Source of the DNA: Citrobacter sp. RHB25-C09
GTDB taxonomy: Bacteria; Pseudomonadota; Gammaproteobacteria; Enterobacterales; Enterobacteriaceae
Direction of reading: 5' to 3'
Assembly: GCF_013836145.1 (NCBI RefSeq)
Contig: NZ_CP057483.1
Span: 3,038,001-3,102,000, forward strand
Length of the DNA: 64,000 nt
Made by a program: the position numbers and the translations under genes. Under the pieces are notes generated by a model that made no database searches, had not been told where the DNA came from, and saw only the letters and a program-made list of their open reading frames with translations. Of the stretch, positions 25,514-34,294 are shown piece after piece (the stretch's first letter is position 1; each line of letters opens with the position of its first letter).

Positions 25514-25990
25514 TCAGACCTTGAGCATTTTAACCGTGGCCTCAATGTCTATCTCATCTTCTGAAAAGATGGAAGTCGTGCCCTGGAACGTGGTGATGGC
25601 CAGTTTTTTCACTGAGCGCATTTCACCCGGCTTCACGTCAGATTTCGGTCTGATGTTGTTCATCAGGATCCCCACAGAGAGCACCGCATTTTCTTTATCA
25701 ATTGGGATATCCGCCGGCACTTCTTCGCTGAACACCACAAACGATTTGATCGAGGTGAGCTTAAAGCGTTCGCCCGCAATGTAGATATATTTGCTGTCCG
25801 GTATGACCTTCACCGCATAGGCGGAAAGCCCTTTGCTATTGGTGGTCGGCTCAAAGGTCACCGCCGCATCTTTCTTGATAAGCTCTGGGTTGGCGACCTT
25901 AATCACATGAAAATAGCGGTTTTCGCCGTTTTCATCTTTGATAAATCCAAAACCTTTATCTTTAAACCACGTTGTGATTGTTCCGTTCAT
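25514..25990 (-). CDS. Cold-shock-domain protein with C-terminal extension
   Basis: A 158-residue protein. The first 65 residues form a cold shock domain with RNP1 KGFGFIKD and RNP2-like RYFHVIKV, expected to bind single-stranded nucleic acid. The remaining 90 residues are an uncharacterised extension (YIYIAGERFKLTSIKSFVVF onward). The start was taken at the ATG giving MNGTITTWFKDKGFGF; an ATG four codons upstream is possible. E. coli K-12 does not have it between ypdC and fryA. Its start is about 135 bp from that of the divergent pseudouridine synthase gene. Confidence 0.8.
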   Translation of the reverse strand: MNGTITTWFKDKGFGFIKDENGENRYFHVIKVANPELIKKDAAVTFEPTTNSKGLSAYAVKVIPDSKYIYIAGERFKLTSIKSFVVFSEEVPADIPIDKENAVLSVGILMNNIRPKSDVKPGEMRSVKKLAITTFQGTTSIFSEDEIDIEATVKMLKV

Positions 25991-26124
25991 CGCTTTTACC
26001 ATCTGGTTAACCGTTTTTTTGCAGCGCGCAGTGTAAAGCACAACGCCTGCGCAGACTACATCTTGATATCAGTGTGGCTGAAAATTGGTTATTATCCGCT
26101 CCCGTTCTTCAACCAGCCAGCCTG

Positions 26125-26823
26125 ATGTCTACCATAATCGATACGTTTATTGCCCCGCCGTGCCATGAGGAGATAGAGATCCTCTATCAGGACAATCACC
26201 TGCTGCTGATCAACAAGCCCAGCGGACTATTAAGCCTTTCGGGGAAAAATCCGCAAAATCTCGATTCCGTGCATTATCGCCTGGTGCAGATCTTTCCTGA
26301 CTGTACGCTGGTCCACCGTCTGGATTTCGGCACCTCCGGGCTCATGGTCATAGCCCGCAATAAGATGATTAATGCCGCGCTTTGTCAGCAATTCAGCCAG
26401 CGCAGTGTCACCAAAGAATACAGCGCCCTGCTTTGTGGCCATTTGAGCGCTGATGAAGGAGTGATTGACGCGCCGATAGCGAAAGACCCGGCGCTGTTTC
26501 CGCTAATGTCCATTTGCCCACGCCACGGAAAACCCGCGCGCTCCCGTTATCGGGTTATTGAGCGTATTTATCTCCCAATGCAGGACGGAACAATACTGCC
26601 GTTGACGCGGGTGCAGCTCGCACCGGAAACCGGACGCACCCACCAGTTGCGCATTCACAGCCAGCAGTTAGGCCACCCGATATTAGGTTGCGACCTGTAT
26701 GGCGGCCGCCTGCTTCCCGGTTGCGAACAGATCCCCCGACTGATGCTCCATGCCAGTGCGTTGAGTTTTGTTCATCCGGTGAGCGCAGAACGCATTAATG
26801 CGCGCAGCGACTCCCCCTTCTGA
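26125..26823 (+). CDS. RluA-family pseudouridine synthase
   Basis: A 232-residue RNA pseudouridine synthase without an N-terminal S4 domain, as in RluA itself. The catalytic Asp is in VHRLDFGTSGLMVIAR. Other family stretches are LLLINKPSGLLSLSG, LAPETGRTHQLRIHS and GHPILGCDLYG. It should isomerise uridines in rRNA or tRNA; the target is unknown. The ATG at 26125 was chosen because the preceding 17 codons are not family-like. It sits in a block absent from this position in E. coli K-12. Confidence 0.88.
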   Translation: MSTIIDTFIAPPCHEEIEILYQDNHLLLINKPSGLLSLSGKNPQNLDSVHYRLVQIFPDCTLVHRLDFGTSGLMVIARNKMINAALCQQFSQRSVTKEYSALLCGHLSADEGVIDAPIAKDPALFPLMSICPRHGKPARSRYRVIERIYLPMQDGTILPLTRVQLAPETGRTHQLRIHSQQLGHPILGCDLYGGRLLPGCEQIPRLMLHASALSFVHPVSAERINARSDSPF

Positions 26824-26830
26824 ACACGTC

Positions 26831-27370
26831 TTACCACATCAGATCGTCAGGCACTTTGAAATCGGCATACGGATCGTCTTCGTCCTGTTCTTCCTGACTC
26901 AGCGCACTGTTCAGGACAATGCTGTCGGCGTCGCGCTGGGCAATTTTGTCCGCGACGCTCGCCGGGATAATCGCGTATTCATACTCACCGCTGGTATTCG
27001 TCGCTAAACGGGCAATAGCAAGACGGCCATTGATGAGCTGCGTTTGCGTCAGCTTATCGACCTCAATTTTTTTGATGAGGTTATTGTCGGTAAAGTTAAA
27101 GCCGATATCACCCTTAGATACGGTGATTCGGTTCATTTCGATCAGTTGCTTGACCTGAGCTTTAAACTCTTTGGCGAGCGTCGCCTGTTTTTGCTGTTCA
27201 CTCAGTTGTTTATCGCGCTCAAGCTGTGCTTTTTTATTCTCTTCCACGGCTTCTCTTGCCTCACGCGCCTGCACGCGTGATTTTTTCGCCGTCCGCTGGA
27301 CCTTGGCCATTTTTTTGCTGGAGACTAATCCAGCTTTAAGCATTTGCTCTTGTAAGGTAAGTTTTGTCAT
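26831..27370 (-). CDS. yaiL: DUF2058 protein, YaiL homologue
   Basis: A 179-residue protein almost the same as E. coli YaiL in pattern and length. It has a basic coiled-coil N-terminal half (KKMAKVQRTAKKSRVQAREA and on to about residue 75), a DIGFNFTDNNLIKKIEVD core and an acidic tail DDPYADFKVPDDLMW. The function is unknown; it has been described as nucleic-acid associated. In E. coli yaiL lies at a distant locus, so its presence here marks a rearrangement or a different ancestral location. It converges with the pseudouridine synthase gene with only 7 bp between them. Confidence 0.9.
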   Translation of the reverse strand: MTKLTLQEQMLKAGLVSSKKMAKVQRTAKKSRVQAREAREAVEENKKAQLERDKQLSEQQKQATLAKEFKAQVKQLIEMNRITVSKGDIGFNFTDNNLIKKIEVDKLTQTQLINGRLAIARLATNTSGEYEYAIIPASVADKIAQRDADSIVLNSALSQEEQDEDDPYADFKVPDDLMW

Positions 27371-27747
27371 CTTCGTATCTGAATCTGGTGAATGATATCG
27401 GTGATTATACCTGTAGTATTTACGCTGATTCCAGAAGCATCCGGTTCAAGCCTGAGCGAGTTGCGTATCGGACCTTTATGGGAGGAAATCGTGCTGATGA
27501 AATCCATGCTTTTTATATCTCATCACTGACGGGCTTAAGAACCTGAAAAACGGCCTAAAAAAATGATTTTTTTCACAATATATTTACTTTTAAGGCATTT
27601 TAAATCTGCCCCACAATACGATTAACCGCCCTTATTTCTGATTCATCTATGTCGTAAAAATTAAGCGCAAACGGTGCTGTGTTTCTTTAATAAACCCCTT
27701 ATCATCAAAAAAAACATGTAGGTATGAAAATAACACCGGGAGAATGT
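27371..27747. other. AT-rich spacer before the TerB cassette
   Basis: No gene is supported. The stretch from about 27550 to 27745 is markedly AT-rich compared with upstream genes and probably carries the promoter of the four-gene cassette that follows. Confidence 0.4.
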
Positions 27748-28356
27748 ATGAGTTTTTGGAAGGTTTTAGGTGGGGCATGTGCCGGCGTTGCGGCAGTAGT
27801 CGCTTTACCCGTCGCCGGGCCAATTGGTACCGTGACTGCGATCGGGGCTGCCATTGCGGCATCTGTTGGTGCTGCCGCTGGTGGTGTGGCTGAGTATTGC
27901 GATGATTCGGAATCTGAAGCGGAAGCAAGAGGACGTAATCAAGCCAACGCCAAAAACGCGTTGGAGATGGAAAAACTGAAAGCACAACTGAATGCGATGC
28001 TCGCTGACGTAGCCCGTCGTGAGCAGTTTATTGTCACCGCTTTTGCATTGGGAATTTGCTGCGCGAATGCCGACGGTTATATTTGTGACAGTGAAATGGA
28101 AGAGTTGGATTTACTGATTACAGGTATTGGAAAAAGCAACGCGCTGTCAAAACTGACCCAAAATAAAATTTCAGAGATGAGAAATAATCCGCCAAATCTG
28201 AAGACCGTCTGGGCGATGATCAAAAAACACAAACTGAATGACAAAGAGCACATTGAGATTTTCACGACCATCGTTAACGTTATCGTGCTTGCAGACAATG
28301 TGAAAAAAGCGTCTGAGATCGAATTTCTGCAATCATGGAACAGCCTCGTTGCATAG
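27748..28356 (+). CDS. TerB-like protein with N-terminal glycine-zipper membrane segment
   Basis: A 202-residue protein. Residues about 5-48 form a small-residue-rich hydrophobic region (GGACAGVAAVVALPVAGPIG and on) that can insert in or associate with membranes. Residues about 90-200 resemble a TerB domain: the paired acidic segments ANADGYICDSEMEEL and VIVLADNVKKASEIEFL are in the two helical-bundle metal-binding positions. GGGAGA precedes the ATG at 27748. Three bases separate its stop from the next possible start, so it is probably cotranscribed with the large membrane protein. TerB domains occur in tellurite resistance and several anti-phage systems. The function here is inferred only. 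Confidence 0.65.
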   Translation: MSFWKVLGGACAGVAAVVALPVAGPIGTVTAIGAAIAASVGAAAGGVAEYCDDSESEAEARGRNQANAKNALEMEKLKAQLNAMLADVARREQFIVTAFALGICCANADGYICDSEMEELDLLITGIGKSNALSKLTQNKISEMRNNPPNLKTVWAMIKKHKLNDKEHIEIFTTIVNVIVLADNVKKASEIEFLQSWNSLVA

Positions 28357-28362
28357 GAGATG

Positions 28363-30036
28363 GCAATGACTTCAGCGAAAGATCATCTCGCGCGAATGGA
28401 AAGAATTCGCCGGGTGCAAAGCACTCAGCATCTTCAACCTCTGGCACAGCAAGCTGTATTGGATAAGCATCTAACGGGCGAAGTGGATGAGAGTTTACTG
28501 GCAAGTTGTGATGTCTCCGAAGCCTATTCAAAGCAAATCCATGAGTTCGACCTGCGCGTTTCGCCAAATGACGTGCAGCACCTTCTTGAGACAATTGATG
28601 TCGAAAATGGCATTGAGACAATTCTCGAACCGGTATTTCTGAGCTTATTCGACGGGACAATGCGAGCGTTTAAAATAGGGACAAAGCAAGGGATTACAGC
28701 GTCACGTTTGTATCATGAATGCCAAACCTTTCGCTATGATTCCCCTGCAAATAGCCGCATTCTCGACAGCTATACCGAAGTCCTCAATGAACGGCAAAAC
28801 ATCGAAACACTAGGGAAAAACACAACCTACAAAGACGGTGACATGACGCGCGATGGTGAAACAACCAACATGCGTGATGGGGCAAAAATGAAGGCGGCCA
28901 AGGAGGAGCACTTCGGTGGTGATATGCGTGCTGAGGATGGGTACGGCGGCGAGCCTATTTATTCCAATAAAAGGCACGCTAAAAGCGAAGGACAGCATAA
29001 ACAAAGCGCCGAAGCCGATCACGCTGTATCGTGTTCTGAGATTTGCCATAAACTTAAAAGCAATAAAGCGCTTAATCCCGAAGATATTAAAGAAATCGTA
29101 AACACCGACGAAAACCTCGTAATCACCAGTATGAAACATAATCGAGGTCCAAACGTGGGTAAGTTTGATAAGACGAAAGAGGAACTTCAAAAAGAGATTG
29201 ACCAGGGATATGTTGAAAATACGAAAGGCAAAAAACACCCACTGAGTGATGAAGAGATTGCTGCGCGTAAGAGGATGGTTGAGAAAATGGAGGCCAGCCA
29301 AAAAGTTCTCGACTCGCAAACTAATAAGAAAGTACTTGAAAACGTACTTCACGATCGAAAGGTCCAGAAGCGATTTGCGACAGATGCCATAAACGCGGCC
29401 GGAAATCAGTCTATTGGTGATTTGGTTATGTTTATGATTAAGCCCCTCTATTTTGAATTACGAGACTGCATCACAAATGGCATTGAGAAAGGCGTTGGCG
29501 CAGAGAGTTTCAAAACCGCATTGACCATCAGATTTACCAGAATGAAGCAGCATATTCTTCAGCAGGCCACTGTTTTATTAAAGGATGGGCTATTCAACTT
29601 TTTCAAAAACTTTCTCTCTATGCTTTTCGAAGGCATCGTAAACTGTTTTGTGGGCATCTTTAAAAACATCGCTCGCATGATGAAAGAAGGCTTCAAAATT
29701 CTTCTTCAGATTGCCCCGGTACTGAAAGATAAAACCACCAGTCCGGCACAAAAAGGTGATGCTATTCTTAAGCTCATCGTCGGTTCTCTGTCTGTCTTTG
29801 CGAGCATTGGCATAGAGAGTTGGCTGAACAGCCTCGGATTAGGCGAACCCTGGTCGATAATTGTGTCGTCGGTTATCAGTGCAGTCGTGACCACGCTGAC
29901 TATGTATCTTTTAGATAAAATAGATCTTTTTGGCGTCAATAAGGTATTGAAAGCTCAGCGGATAGAGGAAGTATTGAGCCTAAGCATTGAAAACAGTAAA
30001 GTCGAAATGTTCACCTCAGTCGCAATTCTTATCTAG
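28363..30036 (+). CDS. Large protein with HNH-like core and C-terminal membrane helices (unknown function)
   Basis: About 557 residues, not recognised as a named family. Three parts are visible. Residues 1-155 are mixed and soluble-looking. Residues about 155-285 are highly charged and contain EADHAVSCSEICHKL, then NTDENLVITSMKHNRGPNVG, whose D-H ... N-L ... H-N order resembles an HNH (beta-beta-alpha metal) nuclease core. From about 360 onward there are amphipathic and hydrophobic segments, including FLSMLFEGIVNCFVGIFKNI, LIVGSLSVFASIGIESWL and IIVSSVISAVVTTLTMYLLD. ATG starts are possible at 28363 and 28366. It directly follows the TerB-like gene. Confidence 0.6.
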   Translation, partial: AMTSAKDHLARMERIRRVQSTQHLQPLAQQAVLDKHLTGEVDESLLASCDVSEAYSKQIHEFDLRVSPNDVQHLLETIDVENGIETILEPVFLSLFDGTMRAFKIGTKQGITASRLYHECQTFRYDSPANSRILDSYTEVLNERQNIETLGKNTTYKDGDMTRDGETTNMRDGAKMKAAKEEHFGGDMRAEDGYGGEPIYSNKRHAKSEGQHKQSAEADHAVSCSEICHKLKSNKALNPEDIKEIVNTDENLVITSMKHNRGPNVGKFDKTKEELQKEIDQGYVENTKGKKHPLSDEEIAARKRMVEKMEASQKVLDSQTNKKVLENVLHDRKVQKRFATDAINAAGNQSIGDLVMFMIKPLYFELRDCITNGIEKGVGAESFKTALTIRFTRMKQHILQQATVLLKDGLFNFFKNFLSMLFEGIVNCFVGIFKNIARMMKEGFKILLQIAPVLKDKTTSPAQKGDAILKLIVGSLSVFASIGIESWLNSLGLGEPWSIIVSSVISAVVTTLTMYLLDKIDLFGVNKVLKAQRIEEVLSLSIENSKVEMFTSVAILI

Positions 30037-30368
30037 CAATTCCTTCTTTTAAAAAACTTGCCCTGGAGCTAATGATGGCGTCCGGGCAAGGCGCATAGTT
30101 GATGCTTCAGTATTAACTGTCTGTGCATACCATTTTCCCAATATTTTTTGTAAAGATGGAAATTATTGATTTCGATCTTTTAATTCTTATTTTACCCCAA
30201 TATTTTCAGCAAAAAGTTTTAGTCCAGCTTTTCGTATCAACTAAAAGTTTTATATTTACCCAAAGATGAGAAAGACATAATCATATCTCATCAAGCTGAT
30301 TGTTATCGTAAATAGCAAAGCTTGTTTATTATAATCTCATGCCATCTCATTTTATTGGAGATTTAATT
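30037..30368. other. AT-rich intergenic region inside the cassette
   Basis: It holds a hairpin CTTGCCC / GGGCAAG at 30057-30090 just after the large gene, without a T tract. Two direct copies of CCCAATATTTT (30137-30147 and 30196-30206) and repeated AAAAGTTTTA motifs follow. No gene is seen. It likely ends one transcript and starts the next. Confidence 0.45.
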
Positions 30369-31127
30369 ATGACCGCTCTCACCAAAGCATTAATCGGACA
30401 GGACTTGTCGGCAGAGCTAAAAGATGAATGTGGCGCACATCTTGATACTCTTATGGCGTTAGGTCTATCTAAGACACAATATTATGCCGAAAAAATCAAT
30501 ACAGATTTATTAGGTGCCGGGCAAGGCACCAACCGGACGTTCCCAATTAGTTCAATCCAGTCTTTTATTTATCAAACAAAAGCCTACACCTCAGATAATG
30601 CAAATAATATTACTGACATGGTGAACAGTTCTATTTCTGATTTCGTCTCAGGTGATAACAAATCAGCAGTATCAACGCTTGTCAGTGGCTTCGTGAACAT
30701 TCTTTTTGGCTCATCCGAAGGCTCGGAAAGTGAAGTCCTTCGCTACTGCGCTATCCTGGAAGGCGCATCCATGGTGCGTCTGGATTTTGTTGGCTGGTCA
30801 CGCGTGGTGACCTCAAGCGCACTAAAATCCAAATGCGATAAGGTCAGCTCGTTTGTGCTTTATCGTTCAATTGTGGACATGAGTAAAGTTACGCTCAACG
30901 ATTTTATCCAGGTCTATCAGGTTACGGTTAAGGCCGAAAATAAAGATCTCGATATTGCTGGTGTCGTTAAAAAATGCCAGGACCTTTATTATGTATTCAA
31001 CCCAAAATCCAAGCCATTGAATCATGTTGCTGATCTTGCGTTGAATCTGAATTCACCTGCGCCGTTTGAGCCTTCTGTCGGACATACTTCTCTCGATATT
31101 TTCCGTAAAAAGCTAATATCGCTGTAA
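30369..31127 (+). CDS. Hypothetical protein of the TerB/Nudix cassette
   Basis: A 252-residue protein that I do not recognise. It has no clear signal peptide or long membrane helix, though ISDFVSGDNKSAVSTLVSGF and VNILFGSS are mildly hydrophobic. The composition is Ser/Val/Lys-rich. TTGGAG lies nine bases before the ATG at 30369, better than for an in-frame start ten codons upstream. It lies between the large membrane protein gene and a Nudix gene on the same strand. Its low GC content matches the cassette. Confidence 0.7.
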   Translation: MTALTKALIGQDLSAELKDECGAHLDTLMALGLSKTQYYAEKINTDLLGAGQGTNRTFPISSIQSFIYQTKAYTSDNANNITDMVNSSISDFVSGDNKSAVSTLVSGFVNILFGSSEGSESEVLRYCAILEGASMVRLDFVGWSRVVTSSALKSKCDKVSSFVLYRSIVDMSKVTLNDFIQVYQVTVKAENKDLDIAGVVKKCQDLYYVFNPKSKPLNHVADLALNLNSPAPFEPSVGHTSLDIFRKKLISL

Positions 31128-31215
31128 ATAAAGCTAATTTTATTAACCTCGGTGGTTACAGGATTTCGTATCCCTGTACGATGAAATTGCCGAAAGAAAA
31201 TAAAAGGAATCGATT

Positions 31216-31686
31216 ATGCCAAAAGTCTATCTTATTCTCACTGATGGTCAAAACGTGCTGGTTGCTGCAGGTGGAAGGTCAGGAAAACCACCCGTTGAAC
31301 GTCAGGGGTATCATTTACCCGGCGGTAAATATGAAACAAGAGACAGAAGTTATATGGGTACGGTTATTCGTGAACTTAGAGAAGAAACCGGATTTCCACT
31401 TCGCAATCCCGTACAAATTGGTGGCGATATTACCCCCGCAGGCACTAACGGCGCTGTATTTATTATCGTTAAAGAAGCAAGCATCCCTGGAATTGTGGAA
31501 TGGTTCAACGATCCTGAAAACCCGGATCGTCCAGCAGTAACCAACCCAAATGATGAGCCCTTCACAAGTTTAGCAAGCCTGCCGTTAGAAAATTGCTGGA
31601 AGAACCCTGGCTTTAATGCCCGTTATTTAACGGATTACTTTGGTCTGGGTTTGGAACAGGCGGTAAAGATCATTCCCAGAGATTAA
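31216..31686 (+). CDS. Nudix hydrolase-like protein
   Basis: A 156-residue protein of Nudix type. The C-terminal half of the Nudix box, RELREETGF, is perfect. The N-terminal half, GGKYETRDRSYMGTVI, has one residue too many between the Gly and the acidic position, with Asp or Glu displaced, so the box is irregular. Nudix enzymes hydrolyse nucleoside diphosphates linked to another moiety; the substrate is unknown. AAGGAA lies seven bases before the ATG at 31216. A second plus-strand frame overlapping it is a shadow. It ends the cassette just before a bidirectional terminator. Confidence 0.75.
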   Translation: MPKVYLILTDGQNVLVAAGGRSGKPPVERQGYHLPGGKYETRDRSYMGTVIRELREETGFPLRNPVQIGGDITPAGTNGAVFIIVKEASIPGIVEWFNDPENPDRPAVTNPNDEPFTSLASLPLENCWKNPGFNARYLTDYFGLGLEQAVKIIPRD

Positions 31687-31735
31687 TTAATGTCCTGCTC
31701 GTTATATAGCCTCTTTTTATTCTTGACCTAATGTA

Positions 31736-31763
31736 AAAATACCCCGAACTATCGGGGTATTTT
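31736..31763. terminator. Bidirectional terminator between the Nudix gene and fryA
   Basis: AAAATACCCCGA / TCGGGGTATTTT with a four-base loop is a strong stem flanked by A and T tracts. It serves the plus-strand cassette and the minus-strand fry operon. Confidence 0.88.
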
Positions 31764-31776
31764 GGGTTACCCAGAC

Positions 31777-34271
31777 TTACAGTACCAACTCCGCCTCCAG
31801 TAGCGCCAGAATACCTTCCGCACTTTCGGCGGTAAACAGTGCCTCACGGAAACCTTTATTCACCAGCTTACGCGCAAGCTGTGAGAATACCTTCACATGG
31901 TTGATACCTTCGTCCGCGCCGAGCGTGAGCATAATGACCAGTTCCACCTCGCCCATCTCTGACTGCCAGTCTATCGGTTGCGCCAGACGGGCAATACTGA
32001 TGCTGGAATGCGTTATCCACTGCGATTTAGTATGGGGGATCGCCACGCCAAAACCCACGGCGGTCGTGACAATCTCTTCACGCTGCCAGACGTCCTCTTC
32101 CAGCTCAAACGGATGCTCCGTGCGCCCATTCACGCCAAGATTGCCGCACAGAAACTGAATGACCTGCTCTTTGTTAGCGAGCGCTTTGCCCACGAAGATA
32201 TTCTCGAGCGCCAGCAACGGACGCTGATCTTTCTCTGGCGTGAACTGATTTAACAGCGTTTCGATCTCCTGGGCGCTGCGGCATTCGCAGGCAGCCTGCG
32301 CCAGTGCCCGACACGCATCGCTGTCCAGTTGACGCAGTTGGCTTTTCACCGCCGGAAGCGTGGGCTGCTCATGCTCAGTTCGTCCAGCCCTAACCCCAAC
32401 AGCAGCGGAAGATAACGACTCTCGCCGCCTAATTCGCCGCAAATCCCCACCCATTTTCCTCTTTCATGGGCCACGCGCACAATTTGCTGCAACATGCGCA
32501 GGAACGACGGTGTGATCGGGTTATACAACGGCGATACGCGAGGATTATTACGATCGACCGCATACAGATACTGCGTCATATCATTGGAGCCGATGCTGAA
32601 GAAATCCACCTCCTCACAGAAGTGGTCAATGATGTAGCACACCGATGGCACCTCAACCATGATGCCGAGTGGAATGGATGCCGCGTGGCGCAACCCCTCA
32701 CTCTTCAGTTCTGCGACCGCTTTTTGCAGCTCAGATTTGACCCACAGAATCTGGTCCAGACTGTGAACCATCGGGATCATCAGTTGTGCATTGCCGAAAG
32801 CAGCGGCACGCAGAATCGCACGCAGTTGGTTACGAAACAGGCCGGCGAATTCGGGATAGATGCGCACCGCACGGTAGCCAAGGAACGGGTTCTCTTCCTG
32901 AGGAATGTTGAGATAGCGAATGTTTTTGTCACCGCCAATATCCATGGTACGGAAGATCACCGGCCTGTCGCCTGCCGCCAGCAGCACCTGTTGATAGGCT
33001 TCAAACTGCTCCTGTTCGTCCGGCGCGCTGTCGCGATCCATATACAACATTTCTGTGCGGAATAACCCCACCCCTTCTGCGCCGTTGGCAAATGCGCCGG
33101 GCGCTTCCAGCGCGGTGCCAATATTGGCAGCGATATCAATGCGCTGGCCATCACGCGTGACGGCAAGCTGCGCGGCATCCTGCGCCTGCTGCTGCTGTCG
33201 TTGCCCCGCCAGCTGCTGGGCGATGGCGTAATAACCGCGTACCGCGTCATCAGGATTAATGGCCAGCACGCCGCAGCGGGCATCCAGGACGGCGGGCATG
33301 TCGGCATAACGGGCAAGCGCTGAGAGCGGCAATCCGCTCAGGACGGGGATCGCCGAGGCGCGTGCGAGGATCAGCGTGTGCGAAGTGCGTCCGGTTTTTT
33401 CGAGGATCATCCCCGAGAGATGCCGCAGGTCGAGGCTTAAAAACTGGCTTGGCGTCAGATCTTCCGCCACCAGGATGGTGGGTTGAGTCAGTATCAGCGC
33501 ATTACGCGGACGTTGCTCAGGCCAGGTGATATGCAGCAGTTGCTCGCTGATATCACGGATATCACTGACCCGCTCGCGCAGATAATCGCTGGCAGAGGAG
33601 GAGAGTTTTTCGCAGACCTGCTCCATATTGCGAATAATCGCCGCGCCAAGGCTAAGATGCTGCTCCGCCATTAACCGACGGATATTCCCGGCAAACTCAT
33701 CATCCTGAATCAGCGACAGATGCGCGCTAAGGATAGTTTTACTTTCGCCGTCGCGTTCGCGAAGCTGCCGGTTAAGCTCCTCCGCCAGGGTGGCCAGACT
33801 GTGCTCCAGCCGGGTGTTATCTTCCGCGCTGGCGGCAATGGTCCGATAACATTCCAGATTATCGCTCTGCCAGAGCGTGAGTGTTCCACTGCCGACCCCG
33901 TTTGCGAGCACGTTGCCGTACAGCAGATCCGGATTGAGGCGAATCAGTGACCGTGGCAGCGGATGCGCCGCCAGTTCCGCCGCCGTCGGCTGTACGCTGT
34001 CGCTGTCGATAAAGCGGTGCTGGAGATACTCTTCCAGCACGCGCCGGGCTTGTTCTTCATCGCTGCCGGTAATGTTCAGGCTGCAGCTGTCATTAAACAG
34101 CGTCCCGGTGCCAATCAGCGCCAGCGAACTTTTGGCGTCTGCCCGTGTGTTTAGACGATGGTTAATAAACGCGACTTCACTTTGCCACTGGCTGCACTGT
34201 TCTTTCAGCTCCCAGGCGGGTCGAGCATGAAGACCGTTAGGCAGCGGGCAGAGAAAGGGGATCGTTAGCAT
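31777..34271 (-). pseudogene. fryA: fryA, PTS multiphosphoryl transfer protein, disrupted by a one-base deletion
   Basis: The intact E. coli FryA (831 residues) has HPr, enzyme I and EIIA-Fru domains. Here the first frame gives 641 residues: HPr with His in LPNGLHARPAW, and EI with its active His in KTGRTSHTLILARA. It ends in ELSMSSPRFRR-stop. The EIIA part continues in another frame from LPAVKSQLRQLDS, with its His in GFGVAIPHTKSQW. The total span is 2495 nt, one less than the 2496 needed for 831 codons plus stop, so a single base is missing near 32357/32358. HPr-EI could still be made, but not fused to EIIA. A sequencing error is possible. Confidence 0.85.
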
Positions 34272-34294
34272 AACTACTCCTGGTTAGCGCAAAA

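Noticed and set aside
31181..31540. A second plus-strand frame overlapping the Nudix gene
   Set aside because: It starts earlier but lacks the Nudix motif and a ribosome-binding site. The frame beginning at 31216 carries the family pattern.
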